Source of the DNA: Salegentibacter mishustinae
Lineage (GTDB): Bacteria > Bacteroidota > Bacteroidia > Flavobacteriales > Flavobacteriaceae
NCBI RefSeq assembly: GCF_002900095.1
Contig: NZ_LLKN01000001.1
Coordinates: forward strand, 124,001 to 188,000
Direction: 5' to 3'
Length of the DNA stretch: 64,000 bases
Shown: positions 43,001 to 50,712 of the stretch, one piece after another
How the letters are laid out: every line of letters begins with the position of its first letter
Position numbering within the stretch: position 1 is the first letter of the stretch
Program-made: the position numbers and the translations under genes
Notes under the pieces: generated by a model
Database searches by the model: none
What the model was told of the DNA's origin: nothing
Seen by the model: only the letters and a program-made list of their open reading frames with translations

Positions 43001-43439
43001 AAAACAAAGCGTTCAGCTGGCTGTTCACGAGCAAAAAGATCCTTTATTGATCTATAAATTTGAAGCTTTTGAATTGTTTAAAGCTATGCTAGACCAGGTA
43101 AACCGTGATGTGATTTCTTTCCTTTTCAAAGGTGAAATTCCTGAAGGAAATGTTTCTAACATTCACGAAGCAAGACAACGCAAAAAAGAAAAGGTAGAAA
43201 CCCAGAAGGAAGAAATTCCTAATATAGATGAAAGAGCCGCTCAAAGTCGTGCTGCAGGGAACACCCAACAGCAACGCAAACCACAGGTAACCGAAACCAT
43301 TACAAGAGACCAACCTAAAATTGGTCGTAATGATAAAGTGACTATTAAAAATGTGATGAGTGGAGAAAATAAAACGCTAAAATACAAACAAGCGATTCCG
43401 CTTATTGAAAAAGGAGATTGGGTTGTAGTAAACCAATAA
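40080..43439 (+). CDS. secA: Preprotein translocase ATPase SecA
   Basis: 1119 residues, longer than E. coli SecA (901) as is usual in Bacteroidota. Walker A in MQTGEGKTLV (192-201), the Walker B-like VDEVDSVLVDDARTPLIISG, the second nucleotide-binding domain with TNMAGRGTDIKL and QLRGRAGRQGDPGSS, then the scaffold and wing domains. The C-terminal zinc-binding SecB/lipid domain is missing; the end is KGDWVVVNQ. It drives Sec export of the many signal-peptide proteins in this window. Confidence 0.98.
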   Translation: MSFLNSVLKVFVGDKSKKDVKEIQPIVDKIKALEGEFEALSLDELRAKTTSFKAKIAEALKDINKKIEDLEAEADANDDITRKEDIYAEIDALKAKSYEVSEGVLNDILPEAFATVKETAKRFFHNEQLKVKASEYDRELSAEKDYINLEGDHAIWNNSWDAAGKPVTWDMIHYDVQLIGGVAMHQGKIAEMQTGEGKTLVATLPMYLNALTGNGVHLVTVNDYLAKRDSAWMAPIFQFHGLSVDCIDYHRPNSAARRKAYNADITYGTNNEFGFDYLRDNMSHAPDDLVQRPHNFAIVDEVDSVLVDDARTPLIISGPIPKGDVHEFNELKPAISNIVELQRKHLTKVFAEAKKLIKEGNTKDGAFLLLRVYRGLPKNKALIKFLSEEGIKQLLQKTENHYMQDNNREMPKVDADLYFTIEEKNNQIDLTDKGIDYLSADGDADFFVLPEMGMEIAKIEKEGLSKEEEAQKKEELFRDYSVKSERIHTLRQLLKAYTLFEKDDEYVVIDNKVKIVDEQTGRIMDGRRYSDGLHQAIEAKENVKIEDATQTFATVTLQNYFRMYSKLSGMTGTAVTEAGEFWEIYELDVVEIPTNRPIARNDKDDLVYKTKREKYNAVIDHVTDLSNAGRPVLIGTTSVEISELLSRMLKLRNVPHNVLNAKLHKREADIVAEAGKSGIVTIATNMAGRGTDIKLSKEVKEAGGLAIVGTERHDSRRVDRQLRGRAGRQGDPGSSQFYVSLEDNLMRLFGSERIAKLMDKMGLEEGEVIQHSMISKSIERAQKKVEENNFGIRKRLLEYDDVMNAQREVIYKRRYHALFGDRLKVDIANMIFDTSEAITENNKVAQDYKNFEFELIRYFSMSAPVSEQEFEKMGVQKIAGIVYKEAYKHYQQKMEHSASRAFPVIKNVYEDESNNFERISVPFSDGQKTLQVVTNLEKAYETEGVQLVKDFEKNISLAIIDDSWKTHLRKMDELKQSVQLAVHEQKDPLLIYKFEAFELFKAMLDQVNRDVISFLFKGEIPEGNVSNIHEARQRKKEKVETQKEEIPNIDERAAQSRAAGNTQQQRKPQVTETITRDQPKIGRNDKVTIKNVMSGENKTLKYKQAIPLIEKGDWVVVNQ

Positions 43440-43461
43440 TCTAATTTCAATTCCTTTTAAT

Positions 43462-43506
43462 AGGGCTGTCTAAAATTCCGAAAAATGGAAGCTTTTAGAC
43501 AGCCCT
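43462..43506 (+). terminator. Strong terminator after secA
   Basis: Perfect 14-bp stem (43462-43475 with 43493-43506) with an inner TTCC/GGAA pair, followed by TTTCTTTTTT. Confidence 0.9.
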
Positions 43507-43563
43507 TTCTTTTTTCGCCTATTTTTTTGAGTAAATTAGCTTTTCAACTAATCAATCAAAAAA

Positions 43564-44040
43564 ATGAAAAAATACGAAATAGAAATAAAATGGGGAGTGA
43601 TCTTTTTCGCGGCTTCCCTACTTTGGATGTATTTTGAAAAACTAATGGGGTGGCACGATGTGTTAATTGCCAAACATCCTATCTACTCAAACTTTTTCGG
43701 CCTAATTGCAATCGCGATTTACTTATTTGCCATTCACGATAAAAGAAAGAATTTTTTCCGCGGAAAAATGAGTTGGAAACAAGGCTTCGTTTCGGGAGTT
43801 ATTTTAAGCATTGTAATTGCGCTCCTCTCCCCTATTGGCACATTAATTACTCATTATTTAATTACGCCCGAATTTTTTGACAATGCTATAGAAAGCAGTG
43901 TAGCGAGAAATGCAATGAGCCAGAAGGATGCCGAGGCTTACTTTAACCTCAACTCATACATAGTGCAATCTATAGCAGGAGCATTAATGATGGGCGTGGT
44001 AACAGCAGCAATTGTGGCTCTTATTTTAAAAAAGAAATAA
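43564..44040 (+). CDS. DUF4199 membrane protein
   Basis: 158 residues with four membrane helices (about 8-24, 42-58, 76-98, 134-154). The segment GWHDVLIAKHPIYSNFFGLI and SWKQGFVSGVILSIV match DUF4199, a family of flavobacterial membrane proteins of unknown function. It is convergent with the next gene, with adjoining stops and no terminator between them. Confidence 0.82.
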   Translation: MKKYEIEIKWGVIFFAASLLWMYFEKLMGWHDVLIAKHPIYSNFFGLIAIAIYLFAIHDKRKNFFRGKMSWKQGFVSGVILSIVIALLSPIGTLITHYLITPEFFDNAIESSVARNAMSQKDAEAYFNLNSYIVQSIAGALMMGVVTAAIVALILKKK

Positions 44041-44742
44041 TCAGGAATTTCTAAGTTTTAGTAGATAATTGGGATCTGGACAATTTTGCAAATAAAAGTC
44101 CAGGTCTCTTCTTGAAGTTACTCCCGGAAAATCACCTATTTTTTCCTTCATTTCCTCTATGATCTGGAAATGTAAATGTGGGGCATAATCCCCGTTTTCT
44201 TCGGCGGTGCCCAACTGGCCTATTTTCTCTCCTTTTTTAATAGAAGTTCCAAGAATCAAATTTTCTAAAGAAGCCCGACTTAAATGACCATAAAGAGAAT
44301 AGAATTTCTTCTCTTCAAATGTATGTTCAAGAATAATTGTTGGTCCGTAATCGCCAAAATTGGTATTATCATTAAAGCTATGAATTTTACCATCCAGAAC
44401 CGCTAAAACATCAGTATAAGCATCAGCCCAAAAATCCAGACCCAAATGAATATTTCTATTTGAGTCTTCATCTTCTGAGGCTGTAAAAAGTTCACTTCTT
44501 TTATATAATTTTCGAACTTCAGAATAACCTCCAAAAGCGACTTTTTTTCCGAAGGCATTTAAATATTCAGCTATATAATTAGAAAAAGCCCGGGAAGAAG
44601 AAACATCTACTTTCCCGAGCTCTACATTATCTTCAGATAAATCTATTACTATATAATCTTCTTCCTTTAAATTCACGTCTAAAACCTGGGTAAACCCAGA
44701 AGTTAGCTGCGAAAGAAATTCAGAAAAATTGGTAGTTTCCAT
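44041..44742 (-). CDS. M23-type metallopeptidase-like protein, no signal peptide
   Basis: 233 residues. The C-terminal two-thirds is the M23 (LytM) fold: first zinc ligands H99 and D103 (IHLGLDFW), strand motifs LEH and YGHL, and HxH at H189/H191 (APHLHFQI). Such enzymes cut peptidoglycan crosslinks, but no signal peptide or membrane helix is visible, so export is unclear. A 14-bp perfect hairpin sits immediately before the start codon. Confidence 0.8.
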   Translation of the reverse strand: METTNFSEFLSQLTSGFTQVLDVNLKEEDYIVIDLSEDNVELGKVDVSSSRAFSNYIAEYLNAFGKKVAFGGYSEVRKLYKRSELFTASEDEDSNRNIHLGLDFWADAYTDVLAVLDGKIHSFNDNTNFGDYGPTIILEHTFEEKKFYSLYGHLSRASLENLILGTSIKKGEKIGQLGTAEENGDYAPHLHFQIIEEMKEKIGDFPGVTSRRDLDFYLQNCPDPNYLLKLRNS

Positions 44743-44744
44743 AA

Positions 44745-44780
44745 GCGATCTTATAAACGCTTTGTTGTTTATAAGATCGC
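44745..44780 (-). promoter_or_regulatory. Perfect 14-bp hairpin immediately before the M23 gene start
   Basis: GCGATCTTATAAAC / GTTTATAAGATCGC, loop of eight, ending two bases before the ATG on the minus strand. It would hide the ribosome binding region of the M23-like gene and lies 17 bases past the upstream stop. No T run follows, so it is not a standard terminator. Confidence 0.45.
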
Positions 44781-44797
44781 AAAATACAGTATGAAAT

Positions 44798-46207
44798 CTA
44801 ATTTAACAAGACTTCGCTAAAATTAGCTTTAATACTAATATTCCCACCTGCATCTTTTGATTTATGATACCCACTAAGTTTTTTATTATCGTAAGACTCA
44901 CTGCTTGTTAGCTTCAAAGCATTAGGATGCTTAATATCACTTTGCGTGCCGCTATACATAAAGTTAAACGCCGAAGAAGGCAAACCTAATTCTAAATCGC
45001 TATTCTCTAAATTTATATCCAGGTTTTTAAAATTAGGGCCAAGGCTTACAATATTGAGTTCACCAAAATTCCCCGACAAGATTCCGGTATCTTGCAGCTC
45101 ATTGATATTCACATTGCTTGAATTTGAAGTGAGTTTAATGCTTTTAACTTTATTAATTTTAAAGTTCTTTACATACTTGGCATCCATAATTCCGTAAGAC
45201 CAATAGTTGATATTCACGGGCGTATAGGCTGCTTCAACATTGGTGTTTTTCCCATTTATCCTATCGGCGTTAAGTTTACTATGAGAAAGATCTGCTCGCA
45301 AATTATTAGTGCTTCCAGAAAGTTTAACCTCTCCGTGACGAACATCAAGCTTTAGTTTAGCGTTTTTGGGCATTTTCACCTTAATGGTTTTTTTAGCCTT
45401 AGAATTATTTAAAACTATCACTTTACTTTTCCCTTTTTCATCTTCTCCAAAACGAGCTTCCATTTGTGCGCCAAAAGATTCGCCCCAGGCTTCCATATCT
45501 TTCCCAAAGCTTTCTGCCCATTTCTCCATAGACTTTTCCAGCTCCTCCTCGTTTATTTCCATTTTCATTTCAAAATTCTTCTCCCACTTCTCTGCATTTT
45601 TTTCAAATTGGCTTGCCCATTTTTCCATAGATTTTTCAAAGTCATCTCCAAAATTGGCTTCTACCTCTTTTTCAAACTTTGCCAGATATTCATCGCCGTC
45701 TTTTTGATAGGCTTCATAGTCAAATTTTATTTTTCCCATTTTCTCACTAAATTCTGGCGGAAGCGGCGCCCCCATACCTTCACCCATGCTTTCTCCCATA
45801 CTTTGTAATAAAGGTGTTACCAGATTATTCATTAGCGGTTCCAGCATCTGCGGAAGGCTGGCCAGCGGTTTTTCCAATCCGCTTAGATCTATATCTCCAT
45901 TCCACTGCATTCCCCCACCGGAAGAAATATTAACTGTAGAAGCATTTCCTGAAGTATTCAATTTCCAGGCAGCCAGAAGTTCTTCTGTCTTTTCTTTTGC
46001 AAGCTCACCGGTTTCTAAAGTAGCTTCTATTTGAACTTCATTTTTATCCCAGTAATCTACCACGATATTAGTATGACTGGCATCTATTTTCACTTCTACA
46101 TTATCTGAAGTTTTATAAGTTTTATTTAACTTCTTTGTTTGGGCACTAAGCACTACCGGAAGGCAAAGGGCTAGTGCGAACATTAAATTATACCTCGTAG
46201 TTTTCAT
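44798..46207 (-). CDS. Secreted protein with helical repeats and DUF4097-like beta region
   Basis: 469 residues. Signal peptide (1-22, ending LSAQ); a beta section (25-100) with TNIVVDYWDKNEVQIEATL; a long amphipathic helical region (about 150-255) with repeats built on EKSMEKWA (191-198, 224-231); and a C-terminal repeat of short strands (about 263-469) like DUF4097 polymer-like adhesins. It is the third gene after an ECF sigma factor and its likely anti-sigma, overlapping the latter by 20 bases, so it is probably a target or sensor of that system. Confidence 0.72.
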   Translation of the reverse strand: MKTTRYNLMFALALCLPVVLSAQTKKLNKTYKTSDNVEVKIDASHTNIVVDYWDKNEVQIEATLETGELAKEKTEELLAAWKLNTSGNASTVNISSGGGMQWNGDIDLSGLEKPLASLPQMLEPLMNNLVTPLLQSMGESMGEGMGAPLPPEFSEKMGKIKFDYEAYQKDGDEYLAKFEKEVEANFGDDFEKSMEKWASQFEKNAEKWEKNFEMKMEINEEELEKSMEKWAESFGKDMEAWGESFGAQMEARFGEDEKGKSKVIVLNNSKAKKTIKVKMPKNAKLKLDVRHGEVKLSGSTNNLRADLSHSKLNADRINGKNTNVEAAYTPVNINYWSYGIMDAKYVKNFKINKVKSIKLTSNSSNVNINELQDTGILSGNFGELNIVSLGPNFKNLDINLENSDLELGLPSSAFNFMYSGTQSDIKHPNALKLTSSESYDNKKLSGYHKSKDAGGNISIKANFSEVLLN

Positions 46208-46808
46208 ATTCTTTGTCTTGTGATTGTTTAATTTCTTTTAATTTATTCTTCAGCTTATACAGCAAATCCAATCTTAATTGAAGGTTCGCGATCATTGCCT
46301 CTAAAGTTTCTTCGTTTGGCCCCGTTTCTTTTATCTCTGTGTTTAGTCTTTGATATTCTTTATCTAACTCAGCCATTTGCTTCATAAAAGAATCTATAAG
46401 CGCTTTATTCTCTGGGGTAATATTGATTTTGGAAAGCTCAATATTGAGACTCGCCATATAATAATCTTCAATTTTTTTGAATTCAGGAGAAACCTCACTT
46501 AGTTGAAAGTTATGCTCAGCAGGTTCTAATTTATCTTCTTTTTCTTCGGAAGGTTTTTCAGTTGGAGTATCAACCACCGAAGGGCTGTTGGTAAAATTAT
46601 CACCACCAGAATTCAGAAAAAAGAATCCTACTCCCAGCGCTACAACCAGTACGGCTGCGATCTTTAGAAAAAAGAAAGAATTTTGTTCTTTTTTCTTCGG
46701 AAACTCCTTCTCAAGACGATCTTCAAATCGTTTTTGATGCCCTTTGGGTAATGTATTGGGTTTGGGCTCCTTTTCATTTTTAAACATTTCCCTAATATCC
46801 TGTGCCAT
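46188..46808 (-). CDS. Probable anti-sigma factor, single-pass membrane protein
   Basis: 206 residues: a charged cytosolic segment (1-43), one membrane helix (about 45-66, FFFLKIAAVLVVALGVGFFF), an acidic linker, and a periplasmic helical domain (about 95-200). The gene overlaps the ECF sigma gene by 17 bases and the secreted protein gene by 20. Position and topology make it the likely anti-sigma partner, though it lacks a clear zinc-binding H-x3-C-x2-C. Confidence 0.68.
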   Translation of the reverse strand: MAQDIREMFKNEKEPKPNTLPKGHQKRFEDRLEKEFPKKKEQNSFFFLKIAAVLVVALGVGFFFLNSGGDNFTNSPSVVDTPTEKPSEEKEDKLEPAEHNFQLSEVSPEFKKIEDYYMASLNIELSKINITPENKALIDSFMKQMAELDKEYQRLNTEIKETGPNEETLEAMIANLQLRLDLLYKLKNKLKEIKQSQDKEYENYEV

Positions 46809-47337
46809 TTTTTATAGTCTTTAATTCTTGCTGCAATTTTTTCTTACCTCTGTGTACTAACGTCCGCGAGGCTACCGGACTGATATTTAAAATCTCTGAT
46901 ATTTCTTCGTGATCATAACCTTCCATTAAGAACAACATCAACGGATATTTATATTTCTCCGGCAGGTTTTCCATACTTTGCTTTATTTCTTCCATCCCAA
47001 TACCATCATCTACCTGCCAATTATCGTCTTCTTCTGCGCTGCTTAGTACCTGCTCGTTTATGGCCACTAACTCCATTTTTTTCGCCTTTAACTTGTCTAT
47101 GCATTTGTTAATTACAATGCGCTTAAGCCAGGCGCCAAAAGTGACTTCTCCCGTAAATTGTTGCAGCTTAGCAAAGGCTTTTATAAAAGCTTCCTGCATC
47201 GCGTCTTCCGCTTCAAACGGATCTTTCAAAAAACGTAAGGCCACATAATGCATTCCCTGGCAGTATTGATTATAGAGCTTAAGCTGCGCCCTGCGATCAT
47301 TATTTTTACAGGCTTCTATTAATTTATGCTGTATCAT
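46792..47337 (-). CDS. ECF RNA polymerase sigma factor
   Basis: 181 residues. Region 2: DAMQEAFIKAFAKLQQF and GAWLKRIVINKCID. Region 4: LPEKYKYPLMLFLMEGYDHE followed by ISEILNISPVASRTLVHRGKKKL. First gene of a three-gene overlapping operon with a membrane-bound partner and a secreted helical protein. Probably answers an envelope or surface signal. Confidence 0.93.
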   Translation of the reverse strand: MIQHKLIEACKNNDRRAQLKLYNQYCQGMHYVALRFLKDPFEAEDAMQEAFIKAFAKLQQFTGEVTFGAWLKRIVINKCIDKLKAKKMELVAINEQVLSSAEEDDNWQVDDGIGMEEIKQSMENLPEKYKYPLMLFLMEGYDHEEISEILNISPVASRTLVHRGKKKLQQELKTIKNGTGY

Positions 47338-47580
47338 TTTTGATGGTTGATTTCATCCACTACATGGGATTTAATATTCTGGATACAAGCAACGAAACAT
47401 TTTGGTTGGTTTTCAAAACAGTCGGCTTTTACCAGCTTGGTTTCATTATAAAGACGAAGCTATTTTTCTAATGTTGCAAGCTTCTATTTATTTTTAGTTG
47501 AAAATACGTTTTTTCGCTTTCATTCCTGGAAAATGAAGTTTGCACGCTTTTTGAATTAGATATTGTAAATTGGAGTAATA

Positions 47581-48144
47581 ATGAAAAAACCGGTAAAGAC
47601 TTTCTTGAAAATGGGTGGCATTATTCTAGTGCTTACTACAGTAATTTTACTGATTTTGCGCTATAACACAAAAGCTCATAGCCCGGAAGACACAGTATCT
47701 TATACTGAGAAAGATTTAAAAATGGAGGTTTTCTACAACCGACCTTATAAAAAAGACCGGGATATTTTCGGCAACCTGGTACCCTATAATGAAGTTTGGC
47801 GAACGGGAGCGAATGAAGCTACTACTTTTGAAACCAATAAAGATATTATGGTAGACGGCTCTCTTTTAAAGGCCGGAAAATATACCTTATGGACGATCCC
47901 CATGGAAAATTCATGGAAAGTGATTTTTAATGAAAAAATGTACCCGTGGGGAATCAACCTGGAAGAAGAAGCTTATCGTGATCCCAAATCTGATGCATTG
48001 GTATTAGAAGTTCCTACCCAGGAGCTAAGAAAAACCCAGGAGCAATTCACAATTAGGTTCGATAAACAAAATGAATTTGTTTTACTGAAACTAGGCTGGG
48101 ATCATACTTTAATCAGCGTTCCTATAAAACCCGAAAAAGCATAA
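47581..48144 (+). CDS. DUF2911 protein, membrane-anchored
   Basis: 187 residues. One N-terminal membrane helix or uncleaved signal (about 9-27), then the DUF2911 domain: VFYNRPYKKDRDIFGNLVPY, NEVWRTGANEATTFETNKDI and AGKYTLWTIP. The family is common in Bacteroidota, function unknown. The ATG follows GGAG by six bases. Confidence 0.88.
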   Translation: MKKPVKTFLKMGGIILVLTTVILLILRYNTKAHSPEDTVSYTEKDLKMEVFYNRPYKKDRDIFGNLVPYNEVWRTGANEATTFETNKDIMVDGSLLKAGKYTLWTIPMENSWKVIFNEKMYPWGINLEEEAYRDPKSDALVLEVPTQELRKTQEQFTIRFDKQNEFVLLKLGWDHTLISVPIKPEKA

Positions 48145-48146
48145 AA

Positions 48147-48275
48147 AAGGCTGTTTGTAGTTTTAATTAAGATCTCGTCATTCTGAATTTATTTCAGAAT
48201 CTAATATTTGATTTTAACGTATTAGAACCTGAAACCAGTTCAGGTTGACGAAGAAATAAAACTTCAAACAGCCTT
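48147..48275. repeat. Nested inverted repeats: a 75-nt repeat inside a terminator stem
   Basis: Outer stem: 48147-48165 pairs with 48257-48275 (19 bp, one mismatch; ends AAGGCTGTTTG / CAAACAGCCTT), the convergent terminator of the DUF2911 and ohr genes with a T run on the minus side. In its loop is an imperfect 31-bp inverted repeat, 48176-48206 with 48220-48250, starting CGTCATTCTGAA and ending TTCAGGTTGACG. The inner part resembles a flavobacterial intergenic repeat family (recollection, not searched). Confidence 0.7.
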
Positions 48276-48297
48276 TAAATTTTAAATGAAAATATTC

Positions 48298-48729
48298 CTA
48301 ATCTTCGTCTACCAAAAGATTAAGAGTAACATCTATATTATCTCTGGTCGCTCTGGAATAAGGACAAACTTCGTGTGCTTCATTTACAATCTTCTCACCG
48401 GTTTCAACGTCTACACCAGGCAAAAAACAATCTAAAGTCACAGAGAGTTGTAGATTTTCTTCTTCGGTCAAGCCTAATTTAACCACTGCACTTACACTAA
48501 GATCTTCACCTAATTCGATATCGTGTTTTTTAGCTACTTGTTGTAGAGCTCCTCCAAAACAGGCAGAATAACCTGCACCAAACAATTGTTCTGGATTAGT
48601 GAAATCGCCACCATCTCCACCCATAGACTTAGGCATACTTAATTTTACATCCAGTTTTCCATCGTCACTTTTGGCGTGGCCTTTTCTTGCTCCTTTGGTG
48701 GTTACTGTTGTTTTATACAAATTTTTCAT
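48298..48729 (-). CDS. ohr: Organic hydroperoxide resistance protein
   Basis: 143 residues of the Ohr/OsmC family, thiol peroxidases that reduce organic and lipid hydroperoxides with lipoylated partners. Catalytic cysteines are C57 (GYSACFGGAL) and C122 (HEVCPYSRATR), with E47 in NPEQLF. The CPYSRATR motif marks Ohr over OsmC. No MarR-type OhrR regulator is adjacent. lipA elsewhere in the window supplies the lipoyl cofactor route such enzymes rely on. Confidence 0.94.
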   Translation of the reverse strand: MKNLYKTTVTTKGARKGHAKSDDGKLDVKLSMPKSMGGDGGDFTNPEQLFGAGYSACFGGALQQVAKKHDIELGEDLSVSAVVKLGLTEEENLQLSVTLDCFLPGVDVETGEKIVNEAHEVCPYSRATRDNIDVTLNLLVDED

Positions 48730-48799
48730 CGTTATTTAAGTTATATTAATTAGGCTTGAATATACCAAGCAAAAACAAGGCTCACAAAGATCGAATTCA

Positions 48800-48807
48800 T
48801 AAATTTG
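48800..48807 (+). promoter_or_regulatory. Candidate -7 element for the meaB gene
   Basis: TAAATTTG fits TAnnTTTG and lies 18 bases before the TTG start. No clear -33 element. Confidence 0.35.
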
Positions 48808-48825
48808 TCATAAATAACCTAGGTT

Positions 48826-49914
48826 TTGAGCAAGCAGAAACATCAATCAGCACTACATGAATCGGACAGTAAGCCGGCATCAGTAAATGTAAACCCCAAT
48901 TCGGCTCAAAAGATAAGGGCTTCCCGAAAAAGTAAATTTTCAGAAGAAAATCTTCTTCAGCAATTATTAGATGGAAATAAAAGTGCTTTAGGGCGTGCCA
49001 TTACTTTGGTAGAAAGCAATCAATTTTCTCACAGAGAAAAAGCGCAGCAACTTTTGGAAGGTGCCCTGCCTTATTCTCAAAAATCTATCAGGATTGGAAT
49101 TACCGGTGTACCAGGTGTAGGCAAAAGCACTTTTATAGAAAGCTTTGGCTCCTATTTAATTAAGCAGGGTAAAAAAGTAGCGGTATTAGCCGTAGATCCC
49201 AGCAGCAGTGTTTCTCACGGCAGCATTTTAGGTGATAAAACCAGGATGGAGAACCTGGTCACAGAAGAAAATGCCTTTATAAGGCCATCGGCTTCCGGAA
49301 CTTCTTTAGGTGGCGTAGCTAAAAAAACCCGGGAAAGTATTGTTCTATGTGAAGCTGCAGGATTTGATGTAATCTTAATTGAAACGGTGGGTGTGGGCCA
49401 AAGTGAAACCACGGTTCACAGTATGACCGATTTCTTTTTATTGCTAAAATTAGCCGGTGCGGGAGATGAATTACAAGGCATAAAACGGGGAATTATAGAA
49501 ATGGCCGATGCGATTGTTATCAACAAAGCTGATGGAGATAATATAAAAGCGGCCCGCGAAGCCAAACTCGAGTTTAATAGAGCCCTTCAACTTTATGCTT
49601 CAAAAGAAAGTGGCTGGAAACCAAAAGTAGCACTTAGCAGTGCGCTAGAGCAAACCGGAATAGACAGTGTTTGGGAACTCATTAAAGAATTTGAAAAGCT
49701 GGGAAAAGAAAATGGTTTTTTCCTGAAAAATAGAAAAGAGCAGAATAAATTCTGGCTTTTACAAACTATGAACGAACATCTAAAGAATCGTTTTTATCAA
49801 AATCCTGTAATGAAAAACGAACTTGAAATTCAACTAAAAGCTATTGAAAACAATAAAGTCACAGCCTTTGCCGCTGCAGATCTTTTAATTGAAAAGTTTG
49901 AAAATCTAGCTTAA
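48826..49914 (+). CDS. meaB: Methylmalonyl-CoA mutase-associated GTPase MeaB
   Basis: 362 residues. G-protein motifs: GVPGVGKS (94-101), [19 protein letters not shown], then INKADG for guanine. MeaB loads and protects adenosylcobalamin on methylmalonyl-CoA mutase. The start is TTG at 48826, the only reasonable one in frame before the conserved region, preceded by a weak AGG. An N-terminal extension of about 35 residues precedes the conserved core. The mutase genes are not in this window. Confidence 0.93.
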   Translation: MSKQKHQSALHESDSKPASVNVNPNSAQKIRASRKSKFSEENLLQQLLDGNKSALGRAITLVESNQFSHREKAQQLLEGALPYSQKSIRIGITGVPGVGKSTFIESFGSYLIKQGKKVAVLAVDPSSSVSHGSILGDKTRMENLVTEENAFIRPSASGTSLGGVAKKTRESIVLCEAAGFDVILIETVGVGQSETTVHSMTDFFLLLKLAGAGDELQGIKRGIIEMADAIVINKADGDNIKAAREAKLEFNRALQLYASKESGWKPKVALSSALEQTGIDSVWELIKEFEKLGKENGFFLKNRKEQNKFWLLQTMNEHLKNRFYQNPVMKNELEIQLKAIENNKVTAFAAADLLIEKFENLA

Positions 49915-50480
49915 GAGTTTTTAAATATTTGAAGCTGTACCCAGTCGTGCATTTTATAGAATACAAAACCTAAAAGTGCTCCAATAAGCATTCCTACAAT
50001 AATATCTCCCGGATAATGTACACCAAGGTAAACCCGGCTGTATGCCACCAGTAGCGCCCAGCCTACTAACCAAAGTATCATCTTTGGAATAACTTTTCGA
50101 AACAGTAAGCCAAGAAATACCGCTACTCCCATAGAATTTGCCGCGTGAGCAGAAAAGAAACCGTAAGAGCCACAGCGAACCGCTACAAAGCGAGCATATT
50201 CCATCACGCCTTCCTGTCTGCAAGGTCTTAGGCGCTCAAAACCATCTTTAAATACATTTCCTAATTGATCTGTAGCCGTAATTAATAACGTGATAAAAAC
50301 CACCGTTATCAAACTGGGTTTCCATCCAAACTTTTTAAAAATAAGGAACAGAAGTAAAGCATATAATGGAATTGCTGTCCATTTATCGGTAATAAGCAAC
50401 CACAGCCAATCCCATGATTCGTTGCCCAGATTGTTGAGCCACAGAAATAACTGGTGATCTAATTCAATTAATCTATCCAT
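49911..50480 (-). CDS. PAP2-family membrane phosphatase
   Basis: 189 residues, about five membrane helices. Motifs [25 protein letters not shown] (SAH rather than SGH) and [12 protein letters not shown]. Paralog of the gene at 23830-24387. Likely substrate is a lipid phosphate or undecaprenyl diphosphate. It overlaps the meaB 3' end by four bases, and its ATG overlaps the stop of the gene at 50480-50710 (TAATG). Confidence 0.88.
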   Translation of the reverse strand: MDRLIELDHQLFLWLNNLGNESWDWLWLLITDKWTAIPLYALLLFLIFKKFGWKPSLITVVFITLLITATDQLGNVFKDGFERLRPCRQEGVMEYARFVAVRCGSYGFFSAHAANSMGVAVFLGLLFRKVIPKMILWLVGWALLVAYSRVYLGVHYPGDIIVGMLIGALLGFVFYKMHDWVQLQIFKNS

Positions 50481-50710
50481 TAATCTTCTTCGTATCGGGC
50501 AATTTCCCTATCGTAAAATTCTGAAGCTTCTTTGATAAGATTTTCGGTTTCGTTTTCCAATTCCTTTTCATCGTGCTGGTCAAACTCCTCTAACCATTCT
50601 ACCTCATCGTTTTCAAGGTTGATAATGAAACGAGGAAATTCAGTATGTACTACGAAAATAGCAGTAGGATAATCGGTATTATCACCGAGTAAAAATTTAG
50701 GAAAATCCAT
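50480..50710 (-). CDS. Small acidic protein of unknown function
   Basis: 76 residues from the ATG at 50710 (MDFPKFLLGDNTDYPTAIFV). An open frame continues upstream to 50911 but overlaps the MATE gene and is not coding. It is soluble and acidic, with a helical C-terminus (EKELENETENLIKEASEFYD). It is coupled to PAP2 (TAATG) and lies two bases after the MATE gene. Confidence 0.75.
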   Translation of the reverse strand: MDFPKFLLGDNTDYPTAIFVVHTEFPRFIINLENDEVEWLEEFDQHDEKELENETENLIKEASEFYDREIARYEED

Positions 50711-50712
50711 AA

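Noticed and set aside
45366-45808. Two overlapping plus-strand frames of about 113 codons
   Set aside because: Antisense of the EKSMEKWA helical repeats; rich in S, F and P as expected of a shadow frame.
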